From assembly GCF_902459465.1 (NCBI RefSeq), contig NC_047082.1, positions 1,364,001-1,428,000 of the forward strand: a stretch of 64,000 bases of DNA. The letters are read 5' to 3'. Position 1 is the stretch's first letter, and every line of letters begins with the position of its first letter. The position numbers and the translations under genes were made by a program. The stretch is from Asterias rubens (lineage: Eukaryota; Echinodermata; Asteroidea; Forcipulatida; Asteriidae). Shown in pieces: positions 28,131-40,268 of this stretch. The notes beneath the pieces were generated by a model. The model made no database searches. It had not been told where the DNA came from and saw only the letters and a program-made list of their open reading frames with translations.

Positions 28131-30192
28131 CTATGAAAGCAAAGATCACGACTGCGCGATGTTTTTTTGCACTCTGAAATAATATTATAAGGGAAATTTT
28201 TTATTCACTGCTAGTTGTGGTAATGATACGACTTCTTAATTTATTTCTATAGAAAACTAAACGGAACTCGTCTTGGATTAATTTTGTTCCCTTATTTATT
28301 AATGTGTGTGGAATGACAACATTCCGCATTTATTTATTATAAACGTCCGTTTATGACAAATGGCTAATTTTTATGTCAGACCGTGTAATAAGATCAGATT
28401 AAATTGTAGACAGGCGAATGTTGTTCAAGGGCGCTCAATAAAAAGACTCACCACAGCCTTCAGAAACATTTGACACTTGCAAATCGGTAGCCAACATTTG
28501 TTTGTAAAAGTATGTATTGAGCTTTCAAATCAAAATTTGCATCTCTTTCCCCATATAGATTAATAACTATCGCTGCTGTCATTCTGTGTTTAATACTAAC
28601 ATGTATTTTCTTCAATTAACTTGATGTATACCTTTTATTACAATTTTACGTTTAACAGAAATGTAATTAATTAATTTCATTTCAATTTTTTTTTTCACAA
28701 AACAAATGTAGGCCTGCAACACAGAATGGGTTCATAATCAAATATTTAGGAGAGACAATTCTTAAGTTCTTTAGACAGCATCGGGACTTTTCTCAAACCT
28801 TTTAAGAAATATAAAAATGTGGGGAAAGGGAAAACAGGATGAGGCCAATATAGTGTTTCACAATTTCTGAAACAAAATTGTCAATGTGAACTTTCCCCAG
28901 CTGAACAGAAATGTATAGAAATAAAGGAAAAACCAGCTCATAATAAAACCAGCTTAGCTTTATAATCAGTTTTCTTTGCAGTTTTAAAGCAAGATTCACA
29001 ATTGATTCAGAAAATAAATTCAGTTTCTATATTTACAAAGGATTGACAACATAAAATAAAAAATTTCTATGCATGATTCACAAAACAAAGCAGTTTTCTA
29101 TATACAGGATTAAGATTAAAAATGCAGTTTTCTATTCAGTTTTCACAAATTAAACACTCTGTCAATAAATTATTCACAAAAGAAACTCAGTTTTCTATGC
29201 AGGATTCATAAAACAAAAGATAGCTTTATTGTTAAAGAAGCCTACAGACTTGCAATCTTGCAACTAAAATAGGAAAGAAAAGGACATGACCATACCCACA
29301 AGACTTTGTACAGTAATAATATTGTGCAGTCTGATGTGTCACTTACAGTTTTAATGAAGAAAAAACAGACAAGTTTAACTGATTAGCTGGAAAGTTGGCT
29401 ATATATGAAATAATCACTCCCATTGACACCAGGAACCTTTGTTATGACAACTTGTTAATCCATACAAAATGAGCTTTTTATATCAGCATTTCATCCCATT
29501 TTGGTAAGGTCTAAACCCTCAAACAATTCTTTTAAGAATTAAAATCTCCTTTTTCAAAAATCTTTGTTTTTAGTCTTCCTTGTAATTTTTAGGATGTCGG
29601 TCCTACTTTCCTTTTTTGTTTTTGTTGTACATGTATAAACAATTACTGACTTGATGTATTAATAAGACTCATTTCAGGCTCTATTGTGATTTCTTTTCAA
29701 GACTTTAATTTGTTGATTCTGAAAATAATTTTACAGAAAGGTTCCTGAGGGAAGAGCCCTAGTTTTGTCATTATTCACAATTTAACCTTTACCGATATAT
29801 TATTATACTATTATTGTTATTATTATTTATTCGTCCAAGTGAAGTATGCAATAATCATACAGACATGAGAGCGAACGGATAATTCAATGACAGGCAGAAC
29901 AGGATGTCTAGTTTATGAATGAACAGACTGAAATAAAATAAATGGATTTAAAAAGCAGGATTAAGGGGCCTGGATGTGAAAGCAGAGAATTGGTATGTTT
30001 GTAGAGAGCAAGAATTAAAAGTCCAAGTAACAAAATCACAAATCAGTTACAAGATATTAAAGCAACAATGGAACACTGGCTAATAATTAAATGCAACATT
30101 AATCGTCAAGGCAATAAAGAACACGACAAACAATCAATTCATTATGAGATGGTCAGGAATTAAACAAAAGTGAACCTAATCAATGTGTATGC

Positions 30193-30579
30193 CTTTAAAG
30201 ACACTGGACACTATTGGTAGTTGTCAAAGACCAGTCTTCTCACTTGGTGTATCTCAATGTATGCATAAAATAACCAACCTGTGAAAACTTGAGCTTGATT
30301 GGTCATCTGAGTTGCGAGATAACCATGAAAGAAAAAAACACCCTTGTCACACGAAGTTGTGTGCTTTCAGATGCTTGATTTCGAGACCTAAAATTCTAAA
30401 CTTGAGGTCTCGAAATCAAATTCGTGGAAAATTATCTTTCTCAAAAACTACGTCACTTCAGAGGGAGCCGTTTCTCACAATGTTTTATACTATCAACCTC
30501 TCCCCATTACTCGTTACCAAGTAAGATTTTATGGTAATATGTATTTTGAGTTATTACCAAAAGTGTCCACTGCCTTTAA
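30193..30579. mobile_element. Family-C mini-element copy
   Basis: From CTTTAAAGACACTGGACACT to AAAGTGTCCACTGCCTTTAA with the centre CGAGACCTAAAATTCTAAAC then TTGAGGTCTCGAAATCAA. About 387 bp. Confidence 0.75.
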
Positions 30580-30992
30580 CTTGAAATTGAATCTCTCTTT
30601 CTGTTCAATTTAAACAAAATTGTACATAATACATGAATTGAACCAATGCCATCACACACAATCAACATAGACACTGCGTACATAGATGCCATTCAATAAA
30701 ATGTTTGAACACTAAAAATTCATGAATGGCATGATTTTACAGGGGATGATTAATTTCCCACAAGAACAGTGGAAATAAATAATTGCTTTAAAATCTAAGC
30801 ATATGATGGCTGGCTGAAACTCGGTCAGTGCCGTGAAAATCTGATGCTAATAACCAAGCCATAATTTATTTGCAATGAAAGGAAATGTTAAAGGTAGATT
30901 GATGCATTAATGACATTTGAATGGGTGGGTACAAAACCCAATGCAACGAAATACAACGATTGATTCAGTTTAGAGTTTAGTCAAATGTACAA

Positions 30993-31051
30993 TTAGGGTT
31001 AGGGTTTGGGTTAGAGTTAGGGCAAGTGTGGGATTAGAGTTAGGGTTATGA
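30993..31051 (+). repeat. Degenerate TTAGGG array (interstitial telomere-like)
   Basis: The stretch AATTAGGGTTAGGGTTTGGG is followed by further TTAGAG/TTAGGG hexamers to about 31,051. TTAGGG is the telomere repeat of deuterostomes; this short, imperfect run is internal to the chromosome segment. Confidence 0.55.
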
Positions 31052-31140
31052 AGATCATAATGAAATCAGTAACTCCATGGAAGCATTACAAATTAGATTA
31101 AAAGAGAAAACAAAAACTGGCTCATTAAATAGCATTCAGA

Positions 31141-31540
31141 AATACCCCAGACAGTTTCTCTACTCCTCTTGGTGGAAAGCGCGTCACGTGGGGGTGTTTA
31201 AATGGTCGATAATCACCAGTGTTTATGACCGGCTGGCTTCTGCGTGTCTGTGCGCAAGACTATCACGCGGAGTGCGCCATTCATAGCTATGTAACAGGCG
31301 TAATCTATTTCTAAGCGCGGGCGTGTGTACACACAACCACCGCGCAACCATTATATTACTCTTCACAAAGTTTTGGGGAAAAAATATTTAAAACCTTGAA
31401 TTTTCAACTCAAGTGTCTGTAATTGTATTTTTTTAACGTTTTTTTAAACAAAAGAACAGGGTCGTTATCACACGACAATTCAACCCTGCCGGTTTTAAAC
31501 GGCCATGTAAGAACTCGTCGCTGCCCTTTTATTCCCTTGT
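31141..31540. repeat. Inverted copy of the 8240-8668 repeat, intergenic
   Basis: AATACCCCAGACAGTTTCTC starts the copy, followed by GCGTCACGTGGGGGTGTTTA and, further on, AACTCGTCGCTGCCCTTTTA. Several indels separate the two copies. Origin unknown; no open frame is shared. Confidence 0.7.
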
Positions 31541-32145
31541 AGTATTTGTGTGTAAAGATGGGTCTTGAATATATTGTTGTAATTGTGAAGGACTCTTTTT
31601 AGCCTTCAAAATTATTTTGTGCATTTGTTGTTATTTCACCACACATTTTTGTTTTATACCAGGATAACCATCATAGGTCTGAAAAACCATAAATTTAGCG
31701 TAAAGTGAACGATGAAAATAATCTTCTGTAGCTGGTTCTCAAAATAAACCTAATTAGAGAGCAAAACAAGCGTAGATGCTGCTCTCTTTATGCACAGGTT
31801 TGTTTTCTTTCTTCGCCAATTTGTCCTCAATGCCCTGTACTAATAATTAGCACCAGTACACAAGGATAAAAATTGCTGTCAACTTTGGATATGCGTGTAC
31901 TACACATGCCTCATCCTAATAATGCGTATTTGCATCATCGGGGAATAGACTTGTGCAGTGCACATGGTGAACTGAAAGAAGGAAGTGTGCTGTACTACTC
32001 TCATTGCACAGTGTGTACTTATTGTGTTTTCTTAAGAACAGTGTGCAAAGTACATTGGCAATACTTGAAGGTTGGATGAGATCAGTTTAGGTCAATATCT
32101 TCTCACAAGGACTTGTTCTGGTATCATTACTTTATTTATCATAGC

Positions 32146-32184
<39 letters not shown>

Positions 32185-32185
32185 C
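32146..32185 (+). repeat. (TTTA)n microsatellite
   Basis: About nine perfect TTTA/TTAT units, giving a run of spurious Tyr-Leu-Phe-Ile codons. Confidence 0.95.
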
Positions 32186-32470
32186 TTAAACCATCAAGGA
32201 CCTTTGTGCTTATTTAACATCCTTTCCAATCTGCCAGTTTTGCAAGATATAATTTCATCACAATATATGGAGGTGCAGTAATGATGATGTTAAAAATGAG
32301 CATAAAATCTGAGTGGTTGTAGAGTTAGTCAAAATCATTGGGTTTGTTGAGAGAACTGAGTACAATTGACCATGTGAGGGCGCTTTGAAAGGCTGAGTTC
32401 CTTGCATCGCATTACAGTTTAATCGCGCATTTTGACTGCCTGTATATTGTTTTCTTGTATCCATGGCCGA

Positions 32471-32640
32471 AACAGGACTGGAACTTCATCTTTGAAAGGG
32501 CAAGGCCATTTTCATTTTGTAAAGGGTACTTTCATTGGAAAATCTTAAAGTCAATGGGAAACTTTTGAAGGGGCACAAGGCAAAGACCAGGGGCAACACA
32601 TGCCATGGCCATGGCAAGCATGTGAGTTCCCAGGTCTGAT
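32471..32640. mobile_element. Repeat family B2 copy, intergenic
   Basis: Contains GAACTTCATCTTTGAAAGGG near the start and GGGGCAACACATGCCATGGC near the end. Same block order as the copies at 1367 and 9009. Confidence 0.6.
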
Positions 32641-33027
32641 TAATTAATATAAATAGTAACAGTTTGAGTAACTCACTGGCATCACAGATTTAAGTTTTAA
32701 ACAAATGATGATAAGCAATTTTCCAAATGGCTGCCATACCTAGATGTTTTTGTTCAAAGGACAAATCTGTGACCGATGGCAATGTAGATGCGGGAGGAAA
32801 ACCCCAAACTGGAAGTGCCAGTTGAAAGAGATGTAGATGTGGATGGTAAACCCCAAACTATGAATGAGGTAGGACTGAAAACCCAATCCACACATTGAAG
32901 AACTGCCAGTCTAGATGTGGCGGAAAACCCCAAAGTGTAACAAATCTGTACACGCATCATCTGGAAAAGCAAATTTATTTCCATCCTGTCCTGATTAACC
33001 CTCCAAAAAACTAATAAAACAGCAATT

Positions 33028-33290
33028 CGGGGGCCAAGTGGTCCAGAGCATCAAACTGAATGTTCTGTTGGCCAAGTTGTGAGAGTGTGGGTTCAAATCC
33101 TGGTCTCGGACACTTGAGTGCTTGAGACACTCAAACAACACTTGTCAGCACCCAGAAATATCAAGTAAGAGTGCTGTTATTGAAGTGAATGGTTAGCAAC
33201 ATTTGTGACCATTTTTGGCGGTGTTGCATACTCCAAAGGAGTTGAGCTGGTTTCAGGAGTGCTACAATCTACGAACCTTTCACTGAACGA
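33028..33290 (+). mobile_element. tRNA-derived SINE, intergenic
   Basis: Head GGGGGCCAAGTGGTCCAGAG is an A-box type II-tRNA-like start. The B-box GGGTTCAAATCC follows about 65 nt on, then a body containing CTCCAAAGGAGTTGAGCTGG, which matches the body block of the SINE at 9545. So head and body belong to one family. Confidence 0.6.
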
Positions 33291-33317
33291 CGGTTTCAAT
33301 TAAACTTTCACTGGTTG

Positions 33318-33475
33318 AATCATGCCTGGAAAATCATGGAGGTCAGGGGGTATAGAGGCCATTGCCTCTGGTGCCTTGGTCTTAGCCTTGATGCCCCTAA
33401 AAGTTACTAAACTACCTTCGTAAAAAGAAAATGGCCTCGCCCTCTCAGTCAAAGATGAACTTCCAATTCTTTGGT
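33318..33475. mobile_element. Repeat family B2 copy, inverted
   Basis: The family sequence runs in the opposite orientation (GGCCATTGCCTCTGGTGCCT to AAAGATGAACTTCCAATTC). It is diverged, with several substitutions per block. Confidence 0.5.
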
Positions 33476-35289
33476 TGACATGTGGATTGACTGGGAATAT
33501 GAAATTACACACTTACAAAAAATAGATTGTAGTAAAATTGTAATTCTGCAATTGTAACAGCACTATTCCATTCAAAAAATGCTTGTAAATGCAATTTTGG
33601 AGACCGCAAAATCTTTAAAGCATTTACCATACATAAAATGGAAATCGTCGAGGTATATCGAAGTTTAAAAGCCACAGCCCCAATATTTGACATTTATAAT
33701 AAATAAATCATGTCTGAACAAAGGTTTTAAATCAGGTTTTTAGTACACAATGGGCCTGGGGCAATCCAATAAAGGTTGTGCACAAGGGCATTTGTGGTGA
33801 GGAGGGGGGGGGGGAGATCAAAGAAAGAAACCCCTTGGCTCTACCACAAACCTCAATTTGACAAAATATACTTTTAGATCGAGAAACCATGTATCTGTTC
33901 ACCCAGCTGGTGAATCATAAATCTTTTTTACAAAAAGCCATATCAGTCAAACGTCAACAATCATTTTTAATTTTAAAATGTCTTACTAAACTAAATTTCT
34001 TCAGAGTTTATACCGTCGTAGTACGTGCCACACTTGTACAAAAGACCTAAATTTAATCAATTTCACTTAATAACTCAATAACTGCTAAACTATTTACTCT
34101 CCGACTGTAATAATAGCCGAGGTACAACAACAAAAAACACTGACAAAAATGATCTTTGCACTGCCAATGTATCCATGCAGAACACCCCTCTGGGTTCGGT
34201 AACTGGAACAGCCATTTTTTTCTTCAGTGAGAAATTTTAAGCAATAATCAGACATGGTGAGCTCATGGTGTGCTCATGTATACGTACATGTGTGTGATTG
34301 TGGTAAAGAAAAGCACTATGGGCAGATAATGAGGAAATGCACAATTTATGAAAGTCTACATCTTGGGTTAGTTTACAGAAAACTTGACCAAAGATACTTC
34401 ACATTTTTAATGTAAATTCATTTAATACTCGATCAGTTTCGTTACATTGTAACATATACGATCCGGTCAAAAAGTAAAATTATCACAGCGTAGCGTATGC
34501 AAATTTCATAACTGCTTCCCCCCCCCCCCCACAGTAGGTATTGGTTAAAACACAAATCCTGCTACAGTTTTGTCTTGAAAAAAACAGTGGCAAGTGTTGA
34601 ATAAAAAAAGAATATCAAATCATGACCATTGTACAAAACTCTGTTTCAATGCATGCAAGTAAACTGTATAGCCTGTGTATGGCCTACAAGATTTGAGCCT
34701 TCACGTGGAACACTTATGTGAAGAAGTACGTTCTGTTATAGGGGCACTTTGGGACACTTTATGTAGTGATGACAACTGCGCTTTCAGGATACATGTAATT
34801 ATATCTGGGGTACATGTAAGTCAATTCATCACGCGCACGCGCGTGTATGCATTTGCTTTGCACGTGCGCAATTTTTGCTATAACACCGATCTCAAAGTAG
34901 CTAAAAATTGTTGCTGTGTAAATTTTTTAACCAAACTCACTGGCATTATAGTCTATGATAGGATCTGCTACGCGTTGAAGCCAGAGCGTGAGTGTGTGCA
35001 TGGGGGAGGGGGGGGGGGGCAGGGGGTTTGTCATTATAGGCTGACGCTAGGATAGGTTAATGAGGGGACTGACCACACTTGTTGAAAACAACTTTGCAAA
35101 TTTGTATGAAGACCATGTATAAATGCATGTACACATCCTGAAACCACATAGGGCTCTATATCATGCATTGTACATTAGACCATGATTAGACTCAATACAT
35201 TTCATCAGCAGGAGTGCTACGTATGTTAACTACATGTAACCTATCACTGCCCAGTGTGTGACTACTTGGATCCATGCAAGATAAAACAA

Positions 35290-35540
35290 AATTGCCAGTT
35301 CTAAATAGCTGGGGGTGGATGGAGGTGGGGTGGGGTGGGTTGATGAGGCCGGGGGGGGGGGGGGGTTAGTGGGATGGAGGGAGGTGGGGGTTCATTTTGG
35401 TGGTGGGGGCGGCTTGGTACAGATTTTACAAATATAGGACTGTTTTTTTTATTACAAAGTCACAAATCATATGAGTGCTAGAAAAGTGCTAGCCTACCCC
35501 CACCCCCTCCCCAACCACCTAACTACAATGCCCCCCCCCC
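35290..35540. repeat. G/C homopolymer-rich tract
   Basis: Purine-rich sequence with a 17-20-base G run (about 35,350-35,366), GGTGGGG repeats, and a C run near 35,530. Other G or C runs of 10 or more: about 16,976-16,991, 25,016-25,030, 27,139-27,152, 34,509-34,521, 35,009-35,019, 37,432-37,443, 37,470-37,482, 41,366-41,375, 52,139-52,152 and 63,831-63,842. Possible quadruplex formers or length-variable sites. Confidence 0.8.
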
Positions 35541-36117
35541 CAATAACTGCAGAACTGTTACAAGGAAACAGATAATATGCCAAGCATCAGTTATAAAGCA
35601 CTCTCTTGGAAAGGTAAAAAGGTCAAAGTTCAAGGACAAGATCATTGTACCAGATTAGTAGTGTGTAGCACAGCTAATTTAAAGATAAAAGTCCTAAAAA
35701 ACTAGAACATACAACAAGAAATAGTTGGTCCAGAAAACCAATAAAGGATCACTAATTAATTAGTAAAAACAAAAATTGAAAAAAATCTTTAAACTGACAC
35801 GTCACCTTCAGAAACTGGATTAAGTTCCAAGAAAAGAGATTAATTTAAGAAAATATATTTCTTTTGTGAAAGAGTTATTGAAGTGTACTATGTAAAGTTT
35901 AAGTGCGTGACCCTACTTTCAATTTAGCGTGTCTCTACTAAACTATACATCCAGAATATGCCCCAAGTTTTTGATTTTTTTTTTCACAGTTTAATCTTTC
36001 GCAAGAATTTACTTGACTATAATGATAAGATTCTCTTCAGATTATTAGTAAAATTATGGTGTTCTTTAATTCCTGTAAAAAAAGTTTATAGGTGTAGGAT
36101 ACAAGACGCTATCGGCA

Positions 36118-36504
36118 TTAAAGGCAGTGGACACTATTGGTAATTGTCAAAGACTAGCCTTCACAGTTGGTGTATCTCAACATATGCATAAAATAACAAA
36201 CCTGTGAAAATTTGAGCTCATTCGGTCATCGAACTTGCGAGATAATAATGTAAGAAAAAAACACCCTTGTCACACGAAGTTGTGTGCGTTTAGATGGTTG
36301 ATTTCGAGACCTCAAGTTCTAAACTTGAGGTCTCGAAATCAAGTTCCTGGAAAATTACTTCTTTCTCGAAAACCATGGCACTTCAGAGGGAGCCGTTTCC
36401 CACAATGTTTTATACCATCAACCTCTCCCCATTACTCGTCACTAAGAAAGGTTTGATGCTAATAATTATTTTGAGTAATTACCAATAGTGTCCACTGCCT
36501 TTAA
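36118..36504. mobile_element. Family-C mini-element copy
   Basis: Best preserved of the family. TTAAAGGCAGTGGACACTAT at the left is matched by ATAGTGTCCACTGCCTTTAA at the right, 20 of 20. The central hairpin GATTTCGAGACCTCAAGTTC / GAACTTGAGGTCTCGAAATC is also near perfect. Confidence 0.85.
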
Positions 36505-36890
36505 AGCCATTGGACCCTTTTGGTAAACAGTATTTTCCAAGTCCAACACTTCGTGTATCACAACTTCTATATAAAATAACAAACCTGTGAAAATTTAGGC
36601 TCAAGCAGTCATCGGAGTCGGGAGAAAATAAAAGGAACCCTCCCTTGTTTCCGCACGTTTCGCCGTGTCATGACATGTGTTTAAAATAAATCCGTAATTC
36701 TCGAATATAGAGAATTGATATTGTTTTACTGTATTCTCAAAAAGTAAAGCATTTCATGGAATAATATTTCAAGAGAAGATTTTCACCACTACCTTCTGTA
36801 AACCCTGTGAATCTGTAAATCTGTAAATATTTGTAAATCTGTGAACTTTTTTTCTTTTTTTTCTGTACCGAAAGGGTCCAATGGCTTTAA
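36503..36890. mobile_element. Family-D mini-element, abutting a family-C copy
   Basis: Starts TAAAGCCATTGGACCCTTTT and ends AAAGGGTCCAATGGCTTTAA, with inverted ends of about 20 bp. Internal blocks GTGTATCACAACTTCTATAT and GTGTCATGACATGTGTTTAA recur at 9184-9459 and 39524-39850. It shares the terminal base with the adjacent family-C copy. Confidence 0.8.
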
Positions 36891-39523
36891 GTCCTGTAGG
36901 AAAAAACCTTACAGGAAATTAATTGTTGATGAAGGTAGCTATCTATCTAGGCTAATTAATGTAAATTTACATTTGTTCATGTTTAGATCGTTCATGTCAG
37001 ACCATGCGAAATAAAGAGTGCAGGTTCATGTACAGGCCTGAAGGACTTTAGCACAGGGAGTTAAATTAATCAAATGCCAGGTTAAATTATGTGTGTTCCA
37101 ATTCTTTATTGAATGTATACATTTCGTATATTTTGTTATATTTAATTCCATTGTTTTATGTTTTGTTGCACATAGATGCGTTATATTTAATGTCTCGAAT
37201 CATATAGATTATTCAATTTAAGGCTATCTTTGCCAATAATTCCTTTATGTGTCATTTTGTTGTTTACAATGCTGGCCTGACCTGATGTCTTCATTCTGGT
37301 CTATATTGCACATTTGTTGACTGTCCTGTGTACCGTCAGACAGTAGTGTTACTAAACCTATTAACTTGTGCTTCAGAGCCATTTTACTACCAAGTGTCTT
37401 GCACACATGTAACTTACACACTCATGGACAGCCCCCCCCCCCCTTTAATACAAGCTTTGTTCTTTTTTTGGGGGGGGGGGGGAACAGAACAGTTTCATTA
37501 ATTTTCCATACTTATTTCTTTAGCCTTTTAAACGCAGTGTACCCTTTTGGTAATTTATCTATGACCATAAAAACTTACTTGATGCCCGAGCACTCAAGAG
37601 CTTGATATTATAAACATTGTGAAAAATGACTCCCTCCGTAGTTTAAGAGAGAGGGGTAATTTTTCACACACAAATTTGAATCTGAGAATAAGCCTTTAGC
37701 CTTTCTCAAGAAAAACACTCTTGTTGCACGTAATTTAATAAGCACACAAATTTGTGCAACAATGAGTGTTTTTCTTTTATTATTTTCTTGCAACTTCAAT
37801 GACCAATTCAGCCCATCAAATTTTCACAGATTTGTTATTTTATGTAGGCCTATGTTGGGAACACCAAGTGAGAATACTGGTCTCCATCTGACAATATTAC
37901 TAAACAGTGACTTGTTCAGGGCCTTTAAGGTCTACTGTGTATCAAATAATTATTTATCTTTTATTTTACCATTGACATATTGTCTTTGGTGATTTTGATA
38001 ATGTGGAAAACTGAACACCAATGTGTGATAATCTGGATTCTATAATATGGCAGCTCCACATGACCAGCTGTGTTTGATAGGATTTTAAACACAGTTGTAC
38101 TATGTATAAATAAATAAACACAATAGATAAAAGAATCCCATTTTTTAAATCTGCGTTAGCTGGACAATACAAATATAAATGGTAAATAACAAAATTTGAC
38201 CTTAATTCTTTTGTACACGTCAAATAGGACCATTTGGCATGAATTTTAACTGGTCCACTAGGTTTTTGACTGATCCATTTTATCAAATTTTGTGTACAAA
38301 TTTGAACACGAACGTCCTTTTTTTTTCTCGTCGCTGATTCAATTAAGTGAATTAATACAACAATCAAACTAACTGCACCAAAACGATAGCAACTTAAACA
38401 TGTTTAGAAATTTGTCTAAAAAATATAGGCCCTAATGATTATGTTTGCTGATGGCATTACTTTCTTTTTCACGAATAATGAATAATAAATAGCTCAATTG
38501 GGATACAGGTCATGATGTCAGAGGCAAGTTGCAACTTTTTTTGTTTCCTTTTTTCACTTTTTAAAGTGATAAGCCAGTAGTTGTTTTTTTATGAGTCTGT
38601 CAGCTTTTTCACTTGTCCATTATTTCATATGAAATTTTGATGCTTTTCAACACTGAGCTAGCGTGCCGGACAACTTGGAGAGAATGTTGCGAGGTTCTCG
38701 GGTTTTTTATTGGCATTTGGCGGCCAGGAGACCACTGTTAGAGAAGCACAAGTGCTTTTCAATCGTAGATACAATAACAATTAAGGGACCTTCTGAAGAT
38801 CACATTTCAGATAAGTCTTGCTTTACGAGTAATGATCATAATTTTATTAAGTAGCAATTTGCAAGGCCTAACTTTCTGTAGATTTGTTATTCACTTATTA
38901 TGTTTGAGATGGGGACCCATGTTCGTGAAAAATATGCAACGTTTGATTGTGTGATCTACGAGGGAAATAAATACTGACCAATTGGAGTGCGGGCCAGACC
39001 AATTTAGTACAACAAATTTAATTTCATTTTGTAAAATAGAAAGGTAAACATTTTCCTCATCAGAATTTAAACAACCTTTACTTAAAGTTTTTCCTCTTTA
39101 GATATATTCAAATTTCAAAATTAGTGTTCAACTATAAATTTATGGGACATGGTTTTTCTTATGTTTTAAATCTTTAAATTTGCAACGAATGATCATTTAC
39201 CAGGCGCACTATAGGCCTACAATTAATTACAGTATTTTATTTTTCCCAGCTAAAAAATTAATGGGTAGGCATAATAAATCATTGTCCTGGTGCCCCTTGA
39301 ATTGTTCCAGTACAACATTACACTTCCCTCATAGAGCTGTGCCACGTACTACTTGGAAAAACTGCCTTGCCCTTACAAGAATGATGTGTCAAGTCTGAGG
39401 AAGACTCCATTTTTTTTCTTCAAACAAGTTTTCTTAAAAGCTATAAAATAATGTATTCATTTTGAGTAGGTATGGCTGGAAAGCTTGAAAACAATTAAGT
39501 TAAAAGAACATCTGAATAGTTCA

Positions 39524-39850
39524 CAGATTTACAAATAACTTACAGGGTTTACAGAAGGTAGTGGTGAAATACTTCTCTTGAAATATTATTCCATGAAATG
39601 CTTTACTTTTTGAGAAAACAGTAAAACAATATCAATTCTCGTTAACAAGAATTACGGATTTATTTTAAACACATGTCATGACACGGCGAAACGCGCGGTT
39701 ACAAGGATGGGTTTTCCCGTTATTTTCTCCCGACTCCGATGACCGATTAAGCCCAAATTTTCACAGGTTTGTTATTTGATATAGAAGTTGTGATACACGA
39801 AGTGTGGGCCTTGGACAATACTGTTTACCGAAAGGGTCCGATGGCTTTAA
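39524..39850. mobile_element. Family-D mini-element copy, inverted
   Basis: Contains CACATGTCATGACACGGCGA and ends CGAAAGGGTCCGATGGCTTTAA, matching the copy at 36503. The left terminus has degenerated. Confidence 0.75.
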
Positions 39851-40077
39851 TTCTACAACTGTCCTTCATTCATTTTCATTTCAAGTTTGGTTAGAAAGCC
39901 AAGGACTCTCAGAAACTTAATCACTGAATATGATTCTGTTATGTATTGTAAACATATTGATTTGTTTTATTAACACAAATCTGCGGAAAAATGTTTTAAA
40001 ACAATTAAAATAAAAAATAAAATAATTTGTCAACAACAAAAATCCTAGCTAAGGCTAGGCCTAGACCCTGAGACTGA

Positions 40078-40268
40078 GTAGGGCGCTGTACTCCTTTTCT
40101 TAGAAATTTGTCATTATCAGTCGTACTGGTCGTACTGTGTATAACCGATAATGACAAGTTTTGAAGAAAAAAAAGACTACTGCGCCCTACTCCTAGAACT
40201 ACTTCGGTTTCGTCTCGCTATCGTCTCCCGGACAGGAGATGATAGCGTACGAAACCGAAATAGTTCTA
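40078..40268. repeat. Two back-to-back inverted repeats
   Basis: The first has GTAGGGCGC (40078) and GCGCCCTAC (ending 40190) as outer arms and GTCATTATC / GATAATGAC as inner arms. The second has TAGAACTACTTCGGTTTCGT (40194) and ACGAAACCGAAATAGTTCTA (ending 40268), plus GCTATC / GATAGC. The compact arrangement resembles a compound mini-element, 1.7 kb upstream of PCMTD. Confidence 0.75.

Noticed and set aside
34675..35055. 126-codon plus-strand open frame
   Set aside because: Ends in poly-Gly from a G homopolymer; composition and lack of conservation signs suggest non-coding.
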